A stretch of 64,000 bases of DNA, from the NCBI RefSeq assembly GCF_003286415.2, contig NZ_CP043450.1, positions 6,324,001 through 6,388,000 of the forward strand, in the 5' to 3' direction. The translations under genes and the position numbers were made by a program. This DNA is from Mucilaginibacter rubeus (GTDB lineage Bacteria; Bacteroidota; Bacteroidia; Sphingobacteriales; Sphingobacteriaceae). Below are positions 53,720-61,564 of the stretch, piece after piece (the stretch's first letter is position 1; every line of letters starts with the position of its first letter). Under the pieces are notes generated by a model. It was not told the origin of the DNA, searched no databases, and was given only the letters and a program-made list of their open reading frames with translations.

Positions 53720-54052
53720 TTATGCCCTAACCGGAGGTGCCCTCCCGGCCGAAAGAATAAGCGCAATGCTTATAAAGTCATAATCGCCAGGCTTAAAAAC
53801 ATGATCGGATGTTACGAGGGGTATTAAAAATGAGGTATTGCTAACTGCCACCGCATCGGTATGGTGCATGGCATCGCACATTAAACATTTTTCTTTAATG
53901 GTTTGCCGGCCCTCTGCCAGGTGGTTGTGTTTGGTGATTCCCTTAATGAGGGCATGCTGGTGCGAATAAACCATATATTGCCCGGCCACAAAGCAGATAA
54001 GCAGCAGCCACGCGAATACAATATGTAGGCGGTTTTTTTTCACAGTCAACAT
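53720..54052 (-). CDS. Small His/Cys-rich membrane peptide (DUF2946-like)
   Basis: The 110-residue protein has one N-terminal hydrophobic helix (about 10-28), then likely metal ligands His31, His33, His42, His44, CLMC (Cys56, Cys59) and His63, His64. The C-terminal RAPPVRA recalls the RxPP end of DUF2946 proteins, which I link to metal-related receptor loci; this family call is tentative. It is upstream of the TonB receptor on the same strand. TACTTTTG on the minus strand at 54072-54079 is an exact TAnnTTTG box. Confidence 0.7.
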   Translation of the reverse strand: MLTVKKNRLHIVFAWLLLICFVAGQYMVYSHQHALIKGITKHNHLAEGRQTIKEKCLMCDAMHHTDAVAVSNTSFLIPLVTSDHVFKPGDYDFISIALILSAGRAPPVRA

Positions 54053-54138
54053 TCCATATAACGGAATACGGCAAAAGTAAGTATTAAAACGGGAATATTA
54101 ATGCAACATTGTAACAATAATGATAGTCTGATCATTGT

Positions 54139-54235
54139 TTCATTTGGTCATTAAGTCATTTTTTGCTTAGGGGATGTAGGTCATGTATCGGTATTGCGAT
54201 TAACCAATGACCTAATGACGCAATGACCCAATGAA
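54139..54235. repeat. Octamer phrase repeat with inverted arms
   Basis: The arms 54139-54160 and 54214-54235 are inverted repeats over 22 nt with three mismatches. The right arm is a tandem of an 8-nt unit related to AATGACCN. It ends just before the next gene's start codon. Confidence 0.85.
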
Positions 54236-54240
54236 TAATC

Positions 54241-54248
54241 TATCTTTG
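54241..54248 (+). promoter_or_regulatory. Probable -7 box
   Basis: TATCTTTG matches TAnnTTTG exactly and lies 6 nt before ATG 54255. Use of this box implies an almost leaderless mRNA and supports the later start codon. Confidence 0.45.
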
Positions 54249-54254
54249 CCAATT

Positions 54255-54605
54255 ATGACACCTGCCGAGATCAATAAAAAATGGGATGTGCTGCAGCAGC
54301 GGATAGCTGAGGACTTTGACAACGAAAAGCCCGATATTAAAGTGATGCTTTTTTTGATCGGGGTCCAGGAGTTGGGGCAAGGCCCGCGGAAGTTTAGCAA
54401 GCGCCAAAAGGAAGAACTGATGCATATTGCTACCTGCCGCTTAATGAGTATGATGGGCTTTTACGAACTTGAAGGCCTTGACCAGGATGGCTGGCCGCAC
54501 TGGAAACGCATAAAAGTGATCCCTAATTATACCCTGCTTGAGCAGGAAATGCTCATGAAATCGCTCATCGTAAATTACTTTGAGGAGATGGATGGAGAGA
54601 ATTAG
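54255..54605 (+). CDS. Conserved hypothetical protein
   Basis: The 116-residue soluble protein is predicted helical and I cannot assign a function. Distinct pieces are ADINKKW-like start sequence, LFLIGVQELGQGPRKFSKRQKEELMH and the C-terminal LLEQEMLMKSLIVNYFEEM. It has the look of a conserved Bacteroidota cytoplasmic protein. The upstream ATG at 54231 lies inside the phrase repeat and ahead of the -7 box, so ATG 54255 is chosen. Confidence 0.75.
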   Translation: MTPAEINKKWDVLQQRIAEDFDNEKPDIKVMLFLIGVQELGQGPRKFSKRQKEELMHIATCRLMSMMGFYELEGLDQDGWPHWKRIKVIPNYTLLEQEMLMKSLIVNYFEEMDGEN

Positions 54606-54683
54606 TGAGTGGTTTATTGGTTGATTAGGTGAATGGTTGGAGACGGATAATGTATTTGTAAAAGACTTTTGAGCTGGGGATAC

Positions 54684-54809
54684 GTGCGATTCCCTCCCCT
54701 GGGAGGGTGTAGGGAGGGGTTTCTCGACTATACTTGTTAATTGGCAATGCGTATAAACCCCTCCCTGCCAACACACTTGACAGCCGCACCCCTCCCGAGG
54801 GAGGGAACT
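54684..54809. repeat. Palindromic intergenic repeat, family R2 (copy b, diverged)
   Basis: The left part (GATTCCCTCCCCTGGGAGGG, then AGGGAGGGGTTT) and right part (AAACCCCTCCCTG and CCCCTCCCGAGGGAGGGAA) are inverted. Sequence differs from copies at 20.6 and 60.3 kb, but nesting order and GATTCCC/GGGAA ends are shared. It fills most of a 307-bp gap. Confidence 0.75.
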
Positions 54810-54912
54810 TAAAATATTCGAATACCTATAATTTATCTATATTAACAATAAGGGTTATTGAAATCAGGAAAAAATCAACGCAATCAGCGAAATCAAAAAC
54901 AATCAACGGTCT

Positions 54913-55626
54913 ATGAAGAAACTTTTTACTTTAAGCGTTCTGCTATTAACCCTTACGGCTGCCTTTGCCGGACCGCCTAAAAATCAGTATGTACGCATCC
55001 ATACTACTTATGGCGATTGCATCCTTCGCCTGTATAATGAAACGCCTTTGCACCGGGATAATTTTATCAAGCTTACCAAAAAAGGGTTTTATAATGGTAC
55101 GCTGTTTCACCGGGTGATCCAGAATTTCATGATCCAGGGTGGCGATCCGGATTCGAAAGATCCGATAAAAGCCAAACCGGGTGCCGAATTGGGCAACGGT
55201 GATGTTGGTTATACCATTCCGGCCGAATTTCGTGACAGTATTTTTCATAAGCGCGGGGTGCTTGCCGCGGCGCGTGACGATAACCCTAAAAAAGAATCAA
55301 GCGGTTGTCAGTTTTATATTGTAGAGGGCAAGCGCTTCACCGATGGTAAGCTGGATACGCTGGAAAATACCCGGCTTAAAGGCCGTAAGATTCCGGTGTC
55401 GCAACGGGAGTGGTATAAATCGGTTGGCGGTTCTCCGCACCTCGATCAAAACTATACCGCCTTTGGCGAAGTAGTATCGGGTATCGATATGGTAGACCGC
55501 ATCGCCGCCGTTAAAAAAGACGGAAATGATCGCCCGGCAGCAGATGTACCCATGACGGTTGAGTTGCTGAGTAAAAAGGAATGTAAGCAGTTAGATAAAA
55601 TTCTTTTTCCGAAAGCGAATCCATAA
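54913..55626 (+). CDS. Exported cyclophilin-type peptidyl-prolyl isomerase
   Basis: The cyclophilin isomerises Xaa-Pro bonds and is here directed to the periplasm by signal peptide MKKLFTLSVLLLTLTAAFAG. The 237-residue protein has FHRVIQNFMIQGGDP with the catalytic Arg, the SSGCQFYIV strand and a late YTAFGEVVSGIDMVDRI. Compared with minimal bacterial cyclophilins there is an insertion in the middle (KRFTDGKLDTLENTRLKGRK), common in Bacteroidota members. It likely assists folding of exported proteins. Confidence 0.94.
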   Translation: MKKLFTLSVLLLTLTAAFAGPPKNQYVRIHTTYGDCILRLYNETPLHRDNFIKLTKKGFYNGTLFHRVIQNFMIQGGDPDSKDPIKAKPGAELGNGDVGYTIPAEFRDSIFHKRGVLAAARDDNPKKESSGCQFYIVEGKRFTDGKLDTLENTRLKGRKIPVSQREWYKSVGGSPHLDQNYTAFGEVVSGIDMVDRIAAVKKDGNDRPAADVPMTVELLSKKECKQLDKILFPKANP

Positions 55627-55627
55627 A

Positions 55628-55770
55628 AAATGTCATTTCGAACGAGGGACGAGTGAGAAATCTTATACGCCTCGCACAGCCAACATGCAAATTCGCTATG
55701 CATGCCGCTCGTATAAGATTTCTGTTTCTCCCTCCCTCTTCCTTCCCCAGCTCAGCCGAAATGACAATTT
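55628..55770. repeat. Palindromic intergenic repeat, family R3 (copy a)
   Basis: Outer arms TGTCATTTCG (55631-55640) and CGAAATGACA (55757-55766) pair, as do inner arms GAAATCTTATACG (55657-55669) and CGTATAAGATTTC (55710-55722). A related right half occurs at 62725-62783. It starts directly after the cyclophilin stop. Confidence 0.88.
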
Positions 55771-55824
55771 TGTCGTAGTTTCGTAATTCAAATTAAATCC
55801 GAAATCGAACATTCGAAATCTCAC

Positions 55825-56592
55825 ATGAAAATACTTACCTATAACGTAAACGGCATTCGTTCGGCAATAAACAAAGGCTGGCTGGCCTGGTTGCAGGCTA
55901 CCGATGCTGATGTTGTTTGTTTGCAGGAAATTAAGGCGACTCCCGATGTGCTGACCGACCTTGGTTTGGTTGACCAGATGGGCTATCAGCATTACTGGTT
56001 TCCGGCCGAAAAAAAGGGCTACAGTGGTACAGCCATTTTTACCAAAATTTTGCCTAAGCATATTGAATATGGCTGCGGTATTCCTGATTTTGACCGTGAA
56101 GGGCGTTGTATCCGTGTAGATTTTGATGAGGTATCGGTAATGAGTGTTTATTTCCCATCCGGGTCAAGCGGCGATGAGCGGCAGGTTTTTAAATATCGTT
56201 TTTTGGATGAGTTTGGCAAATACCTCACCCTGCTTAAAGTAGAGTATCCAAACCTGGTAGTATGCGGTGATTATAACATTTGCCATCGCCCTATTGATAT
56301 CCACAATCCAAAATCAAACGCTAACTCATCGGGCTTTTTACCGGAAGAGCGCGAATGGATGGAGAACTTTATTGAAGGCGGGTTTATTGATACTTTCCGT
56401 CATGTAAATAAAGAACCTCATAATTATACCTGGTGGAGTTTCCGTGCCGGGTCCCGCGGTAAAAACCTGGGCTGGCGTATTGATTACGCCATGGCCAGCA
56501 CACCGCTTGAAGATAAGATCCGCCGCGCGGCAATATTGCCCGAGGCCAAACACTCTGACCATTGTCCGGTGTTACTTGAACTGGAGTTTTAA
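55825..56592 (+). CDS. xth: Exodeoxyribonuclease III
   Basis: This Mg-dependent AP endonuclease and 3'-5' exonuclease acts in base excision repair. The 255-residue protein has the family length and sites: YNVNGIRSA at the start, the metal-binding Glu in CLQEIKA, the GDYNICH catalytic block, DTFRHVNKEPHNYTWWS, and the terminal SDHCPVLLEL with Asp-His. It stands alone between repeat R3 and a strong terminator. Confidence 0.96.
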   Translation: MKILTYNVNGIRSAINKGWLAWLQATDADVVCLQEIKATPDVLTDLGLVDQMGYQHYWFPAEKKGYSGTAIFTKILPKHIEYGCGIPDFDREGRCIRVDFDEVSVMSVYFPSGSSGDERQVFKYRFLDEFGKYLTLLKVEYPNLVVCGDYNICHRPIDIHNPKSNANSSGFLPEEREWMENFIEGGFIDTFRHVNKEPHNYTWWSFRAGSRGKNLGWRIDYAMASTPLEDKIRRAAILPEAKHSDHCPVLLELEF

Positions 56593-56610
56593 AATGTTAA
56601 TTTATAAAAT

Positions 56611-56654
56611 AAACAAGCGAGCCGGAGATTGCGTATCCCCGGCTCGCTTGTTTT
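56611..56654. terminator. Bidirectional terminator after xth
   Basis: The perfect 15-bp stem AAACAAGCGAGCCGG/CCGGCTCGCTTGTTT has a 13-nt loop, with A/T runs outside. It serves the convergent ends of xth and the oxidoreductase gene. Confidence 0.93.
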
Positions 56655-56692
56655 AAACTAAGATCGATCCTCTTAAAGTTTCTTGTCCGGCA

Positions 56693-57703
56693 TTACTCCG
56701 CTACATCAATCACCAGTTTTCCATTTGCTTTGCCGTTTTCCAGTATATCGTGGGCCTGGCTACCGGTTGCTAAAGTAAATTTGCGTTCATCAACCAGTGG
56801 TACAAGCTTGCCAGCTTCAGCAAGTTTGGTTGCTTCCTGCATAATCTCACCATGGTGTTTGCGGCCCCGGCCTGTGATCATTGGCATTAAGGTAAACACG
56901 CCGGAATAAGTAGCCCCGCGGAATGATAGTGGCGCCAGCTTGTGTTCGCCCCAGCCAAGACAGCTTACCACGTGGCCGGTATAATATTTAGCAGCAGTAA
57001 AAGAAGCATCTAAGGTTGCGCCGCCTAAAGTATCATACACAATATCAAAGCCTTCGCCATTGGTATACTCGTTAACATATTGTTCAACTGTTTTTTCGCG
57101 GTAATCAATAAATGTAGCGCCAATGTTTTCTATATATTGTTGTTGAGCCGCGCTTCCGGTGGCATAAACATCTGCTCCGAAAGCTTTTGCTATCTGCACG
57201 GCAAGATGGCCAACACCCCCTGCCCCCCCGTGAACCAGTACTTTCCGACCTTGGTGCACATTTGCCCTGTCAACCAGGCCTTCCCAGGCGGTTATGAAAT
57301 TAAGCGGCATAGAAGCTGATTGACGCATACTCAGGCTTGATGGTTTTATGGCAAGCAGATCGGCGTCGAAAGCAGCGTACTGTGCGTAGGTGCCCTGCAG
57401 GCCACCTATGCCACCGGCAAGTCCGTATACTTCATCACCAATTTTAAAGCGGTTAACACCATCGCCAATTGCTTCAACAATGCCGGCAAAATCCATCCCT
57501 AAAATGGCCGGTAGTGGTTGTTTGGCATGAGCGCCTTTGCCGGTACGGATTTTATTATCGAGCACGCTTACGCCGCTGGCTATAATGCGTACCAGTACCT
57601 GGCCTGCGGCGGCTACCGGGCGTTCAACTTCCGTAAGGGTAAAAGGGGCGTTCGCCTCGGGAGCTATCAGTGCTTGCATGATGGTTTTATTTTGAGTGTT
57701 CAT
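56693..57703 (-). CDS. Quinone-oxidoreductase-like MDR dehydrogenase
   Basis: The 336-residue NADPH-dependent medium-chain reductase probably reduces quinones or enones. GMDFAGIVEAIGDGVNRFKI is the N-terminal GroES-like domain, and the nucleotide-binding fold has HGGAGGVGHLAVQIAKAFGA. The structural-zinc cysteines of alcohol dehydrogenases are absent, so it belongs to the zinc-independent QOR group. It is divergent from an AraC-type regulator, which probably controls it. A minus-strand -7 box TACCTTTG lies 30 bp upstream of its start. Confidence 0.92.
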   Translation of the reverse strand: MNTQNKTIMQALIAPEANAPFTLTEVERPVAAAGQVLVRIIASGVSVLDNKIRTGKGAHAKQPLPAILGMDFAGIVEAIGDGVNRFKIGDEVYGLAGGIGGLQGTYAQYAAFDADLLAIKPSSLSMRQSASMPLNFITAWEGLVDRANVHQGRKVLVHGGAGGVGHLAVQIAKAFGADVYATGSAAQQQYIENIGATFIDYREKTVEQYVNEYTNGEGFDIVYDTLGGATLDASFTAAKYYTGHVVSCLGWGEHKLAPLSFRGATYSGVFTLMPMITGRGRKHHGEIMQEATKLAEAGKLVPLVDERKFTLATGSQAHDILENGKANGKLVIDVAE

Positions 57704-57732
57704 AATAGTATTGCTTGGTTTTAATTACAATG

Positions 57733-57740
57733 CAAAGGTA
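57733..57740 (-). promoter_or_regulatory. -7 box of the oxidoreductase gene
   Basis: On the minus strand this reads TACCTTTG, an exact TAnnTTTG match, 30 bp from the start codon. The nearest TTTG upstream is 27 bp away, longer than usual, which would fit an activator-dependent promoter. Confidence 0.55.
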
Positions 57741-57762
57741 TACCGGCCACAGGATGAGTCTC

Positions 57763-57790
57763 TTGTACAAATCCTCGTAATAATTGTACA
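57763..57790. promoter_or_regulatory. Candidate AraC operator: direct repeat of TTGTACA
   Basis: TTGTACA occurs at 57763-57769 and 57784-57790, spaced 21 bp start to start (two helical turns), as in direct-repeat sites of AraC proteins. The second copy overlaps the regulator's own start region and the first is near the -33 zone of the oxidoreductase. Confidence 0.55.
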
Positions 57791-57798
57791 TTTACACT

Positions 57799-58656
57799 AT
57801 GGTTAAAGATAATTTATACCAGCCCTTTGAGATCGTATTGCGCGAACCTCTCGAAGCTTGCCCCCGCAATGAACATTCACATAGCTTTTTTGAATTTATT
57901 TACATCGTTAGCGGAACAGGTAAGCAATGTATCAACAACAGCAAGTTTACCTATAAGGCAGGCCACCTGTTTTTACTTACTCCTAACGACTCCCACTATT
58001 TTGAAATTGCAACCCTTACGCAATTTCTGTTTATCCGGTTCAATATGGCTTATATTAAAGATTATAAGCTTCCCGGTAACGCGGTTAAGCACCTTGAGTT
58101 TATCCTGAAAAACGCCGCGCAGGCACCAGGGTGTGTGTTAAAAAACCAGGAAGATAGCGCTGTTGTAAAGCCCATTATGCAGGCCATCATCAGCGAACAT
58201 CAAAAAAACGGCCTTTACAGTAAAGAGCTTTTGCAGCAATATATCAATACAGTTATTGTAATAGTTGCCCGTAACGTGGCCATGAGCATGCCCGACGAGG
58301 TAGATGAAAATACAGAAGAAAAAGTACTCGATATTCTGCAGTATATCCAGACCAATATCTACTCCCCCGAAAAGCTCAGGGTTGATGTTATTGCCGATAA
58401 AATGGGTGTTTCAGAAACCTATGCGGGCCGTTATTTCAAAAAGCATACTAACGAAACCCTGCAACAATACATTATTAAATGCAAACTTAAATTGATTGAA
58501 AATCGCCTGTTGCATAGTAATATGCGCATGGTTGAAATAGCCAATGAGCTTGGGTTTAACGATGAAAGCCACCTGAACCGAATTTTTAAAAAGTACCGGC
58601 ATGTCAATCCTTCTGAGTTTAGAAAGATTGGGGGTGAGTCGTCTTTTACTATTTAG
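57799..58656 (+). CDS. AraC family transcriptional regulator
   Basis: The 285-residue regulator has an N-terminal cupin-like sensing domain (about 15-130, with HSHSFFEFIYIVSGTGKQ and LLTPNDSHYFE) and a C-terminal double helix-turn-helix (about 180-280). ADKMGVSETYAGRYFKKHTN is the first HTH and MVEIANELGFNDESHLNRIF the second. It probably senses a small molecule and controls the divergent oxidoreductase. The ATG at 57799 is preferred to the TTG at 57784, which lies in the operator repeat. Confidence 0.93.
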   Translation: MVKDNLYQPFEIVLREPLEACPRNEHSHSFFEFIYIVSGTGKQCINNSKFTYKAGHLFLLTPNDSHYFEIATLTQFLFIRFNMAYIKDYKLPGNAVKHLEFILKNAAQAPGCVLKNQEDSAVVKPIMQAIISEHQKNGLYSKELLQQYINTVIVIVARNVAMSMPDEVDENTEEKVLDILQYIQTNIYSPEKLRVDVIADKMGVSETYAGRYFKKHTNETLQQYIIKCKLKLIENRLLHSNMRMVEIANELGFNDESHLNRIFKKYRHVNPSEFRKIGGESSFTI

Positions 58657-58850
58657 CGGTTTTTATCGTTTTTTTACATCTTTCGGTCTATGAAATCACA
58701 GATTTTATTCCGAAAATTATATAAAATTGAAAATTTGATTAAAATAAATTCAAAAATTTCAAAATAATTTGCTTTTTTATCAAAAACACTTCATAAATTA
58801 CAATTCTTAAAGATAACTGATTGTCAATTTTTAAACTATTGTAATTTTTC

Positions 58851-60299
58851 ATGGAAGAATCAGCTTATTTTGATAAATATAGCCCAATTGACAATGTTTG
58901 GGACGAAATGTATGGCCTTGATGCTAATGTTCGTGAGCATTATCGTAAAGTTATTGACTACATTTCAAAAGAATCGGCAGACGATCTGAATAAAAAGGAA
59001 GAACTTGCCAAACGACTTTTCATGAGCCAGGGCATTACCTTTACCGTTTACAACAGCGGCGAAGGCATTGAAAAGATCTTCCCTTTTGATATCATCCCCC
59101 GTATTATCACTGCCGACGAATGGGCATTTGTTGAGCGTGGCATTAAGCAGCGCCTTAACGCGCTTAATCTTTTCCTGAAAGATATTTACCACAATCAGTT
59201 TATTGTAAAAGACGGTATAGTACCCATTGATATCATTTATTCGTGCCCGCATTTTTTGCGTGAGATGTACCAGCTCCAGGTACCTTATGATATTTATGTG
59301 CACATTTCGGGTATCGATCTGATCCGCGATGAGGATGGTACTTTTTATGTGCTGGAAGATAACCTGCGTACCCCGTCGGGTGTAAGTTATATGCTCGAGA
59401 ACAGGGAGATCACCAAGCGGTTATTTCCCGATCTGCTGCCGCAATGCAGCGTACGCAGCGTTACCGAATATCCGTCGATACTATATAAAAACCTGCTGGC
59501 CTTATCGCCACGGCAAATCCATAACCCAACTATTGTTTTACTTACGCCGGGCATTTATAATTCGGCCTATTTTGAACATACTACGCTGGCCCGTTTAATG
59601 GGTGTTGAACTGGTAGAGGGGCGCGACCTGGTAGTGAATAATCATAAGGTGTACATGAAAACCACAATCGGCCTGCAGCAGGTTGATGTGATATACCGCC
59701 GTGTGGACGATGAGTTTCTTGATCCGCTGGTGTTTAACCCGGAAAGTATGCTGGGCGTAGCGGGTTTGATGGGGGCTTATCGTAAAGGCAATGTGGCCAT
59801 TGTAAACGCGACAGGTACAGGTGTGGCTGACGACAAGGCGGTTTATGCCTATGTGCCCGATATGATCCGTTATTATCTGAATGAAGAACCGATCCTCAAA
59901 AACGTACCGACCCACCAGTTGGGAAACCCCGATGAGCGCGAAATGGTGTTTAAAAACCTCAATAATATGGTGGTTAAAAAAACCAACGGCAGCGGAGGCT
60001 ACGGGATGCTGATGGGCCACGCGGCAAGTGATCAGGAGATAGATGATTATAAAAAAGAGATCCTTAAAGATCCCCGTAATTTCATAGCGCAGCCAACCAT
60101 TAGTCTTTCGGCAGCTCCATGTTATATGCAGGGCGAGTTAAAGCCCCGCCGGGTTGATTTAAGGCCTTACGCCCTTTATGGTCCCGATGGTATTGAAATA
60201 GTACCGGGCGGTTTAACCCGTGTGGCCTTAAAAGAAGGCTCGCTGGTGGTTAACAGCTCGCAAGGTGGTGGTAGTAAAGATACGTGGGTATTAGCCTGA
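58851..60299 (+). CDS. Circularly permuted ATP-grasp protein (CPGrasp/DUF404-407 type)
   Basis: The 482-residue protein belongs to the circularly permuted ATP-grasp type 2 family, predicted to ligate amino groups to carboxylates with ATP. Characteristic pieces are LEDNLRTPSGVSYMLENR, DVIYRRVDDEFLDPL, VVKKTNGSGGYGMLMG and the C-terminal RRVDLRPYALYG. No signal peptide is present, so it acts in the cytoplasm. It is followed by an alpha-E protein and a transglutaminase, the standard conserved triplet. The product is unknown; ligation of small peptides is a published proposal from comparative genomics. Confidence 0.93.
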   Translation: MEESAYFDKYSPIDNVWDEMYGLDANVREHYRKVIDYISKESADDLNKKEELAKRLFMSQGITFTVYNSGEGIEKIFPFDIIPRIITADEWAFVERGIKQRLNALNLFLKDIYHNQFIVKDGIVPIDIIYSCPHFLREMYQLQVPYDIYVHISGIDLIRDEDGTFYVLEDNLRTPSGVSYMLENREITKRLFPDLLPQCSVRSVTEYPSILYKNLLALSPRQIHNPTIVLLTPGIYNSAYFEHTTLARLMGVELVEGRDLVVNNHKVYMKTTIGLQQVDVIYRRVDDEFLDPLVFNPESMLGVAGLMGAYRKGNVAIVNATGTGVADDKAVYAYVPDMIRYYLNEEPILKNVPTHQLGNPDEREMVFKNLNNMVVKKTNGSGGYGMLMGHAASDQEIDDYKKEILKDPRNFIAQPTISLSAAPCYMQGELKPRRVDLRPYALYGPDGIEIVPGGLTRVALKEGSLVVNSSQGGGSKDTWVLA

Positions 60300-60327
60300 G
60301 GTGAAAGAGGAAGGAATAGCGAATAAA

Positions 60328-60442
60328 ATCCCCTCTTGAGAGGGGGCGCGAAGGACCGCGCGGTAGCAGGGGTGTGTTTCTGGGATGAGTTTATTACAAC
60401 CATAAACACACCCCTACACCCCTCTCAAGAGGGGAATCGCAC
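60328..60442. repeat. Palindromic intergenic repeat, family R2 (copy c)
   Basis: The outer arms ATCCCCTCTTGAGAGGG and CCCTCTCAAGAGGGGAT pair around a second pair AGGGGTGTGTTT/AAACACACCCCT. It is nearly identical in layout to the 20.6 kb copy. It is unusual in lying inside an operon, between the ATP-grasp and alpha-E genes. Confidence 0.9.
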
Positions 60443-60542
60443 AAGTCCGCGTTTTTTGAATAAAGTACAAAAGTATAATTAACAAGGCCGGCGATTTTAC
60501 CGCCGGCATAATCATTCCCCCTTTAGGGGGTTAGGGGGCATT

Positions 60543-61478
60543 ATGTTAAGCAGGGTTGCAGCAAGTTTTTATTGGTTAAGCCGTTACATTGAGCGCAGCG
60601 ATGGTATGCTGCGGATGCTCAAAATTAATTATGCCTCATCGCAGGATACAGTACAGGAGTTTACTTGGGAGCCTGTTATGAGGATTTTTGCAGGCCTGGA
60701 TGCCGTTGAGGCCGAAAAGCTGGAAAATGACAGCCGGTCGGTTTTAAAGTATATGGTTACGGGGAAGAGCAATCCCAATTCCATACTCAACATTATCACG
60801 CTCGCGCGCGAAAATGCCCGGGGGGTACAGGAACACATCACCAAAGACCTTTGGCAATGCCTTAATGAATATTACCACACCGTAAAAGATGTGCGTTTGG
60901 AGCGCGCCCTGCACCGGGAAGATCCGATAGGCGTACTCGATGTTTTAATAAAACAGGTGATGCTTTATTACGGCACAGTTGAAATAACCATGGAGCGCGG
61001 CGAGGGCAGGGCCTTTATGAATATTGGTAAGTATTTGGAACGGGCCATCCAGTCGGTTGATATTTTGGATACCAAATTCAGTTCGATAAGTGATAACCCC
61101 GACCTGCTTACAGATACCACCTACTGGAAACACCTGTTGCTTTCCCTTGGTGGTTATGAGTTATATTTAAAAACCTACCGCGAAGGATTCGAGGCCGAAA
61201 ACGTACTGGAGCAGGTTGTGCTTAATAACGACTTTCCACGCTCGGTTATCTATTCGGTAAACAATATCCAGCGTTATTTCGACAGGTTAAAAAACGACAG
61301 TAATGCAGATGATTACCGGGAGATGTCGTTCCAGATAGGCAGGCTGCAAAGCCGTATTAAATACAGTTCGGTAAAAAGCATTAAACAGGAAGGTTTGCAC
61401 CTGTTTCTTACCCAGATCAGGAGCGAGCTATACGGTGTGGGTAATTCATTGAATCAGCACTATTTTGCTAATTCATAA
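60543..61478 (+). CDS. Alpha-E domain protein
   Basis: This helical alpha-E (DUF403) protein has 311 residues, starting MLSRVAASFYWLSRYIERSD, the family's hallmark, with ARENARGVQEHITKDLWQ and the later FPRSVIYSVNNIQRYF. The fold is all-helical with conserved charged residues, and the biochemical role is not known. It always travels with the ATP-grasp and transglutaminase partners, which points to one complex or pathway. The gap from the ATP-grasp gene is 243 bp because of the R2 element. Confidence 0.93.
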   Translation: MLSRVAASFYWLSRYIERSDGMLRMLKINYASSQDTVQEFTWEPVMRIFAGLDAVEAEKLENDSRSVLKYMVTGKSNPNSILNIITLARENARGVQEHITKDLWQCLNEYYHTVKDVRLERALHREDPIGVLDVLIKQVMLYYGTVEITMERGEGRAFMNIGKYLERAIQSVDILDTKFSSISDNPDLLTDTTYWKHLLLSLGGYELYLKTYREGFEAENVLEQVVLNNDFPRSVIYSVNNIQRYFDRLKNDSNADDYREMSFQIGRLQSRIKYSSVKSIKQEGLHLFLTQIRSELYGVGNSLNQHYFANS

Positions 61479-61481
61479 AAA

Positions 61482-61542
61482 CGATTTGAAAATGTGTCGA
61501 TTTGAAAATTTGAAGATGTTCACTCAACGTCATTTTCAAATC
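61482..61542. repeat. Phrase repeat with inverted copy before the transglutaminase gene
   Basis: The phrase GATTTGAAAATG (61483-61494) recurs as GATTTGAAAATT at about 16 nt spacing. Its exact complement CATTTTCAAATC is at 61531-61542. The layout is the same as at 10.7 and 54.2 kb, with a different phrase. Confidence 0.75.
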
Positions 61543-61564
61543 AATAAATTAACCAATTAAAAAG

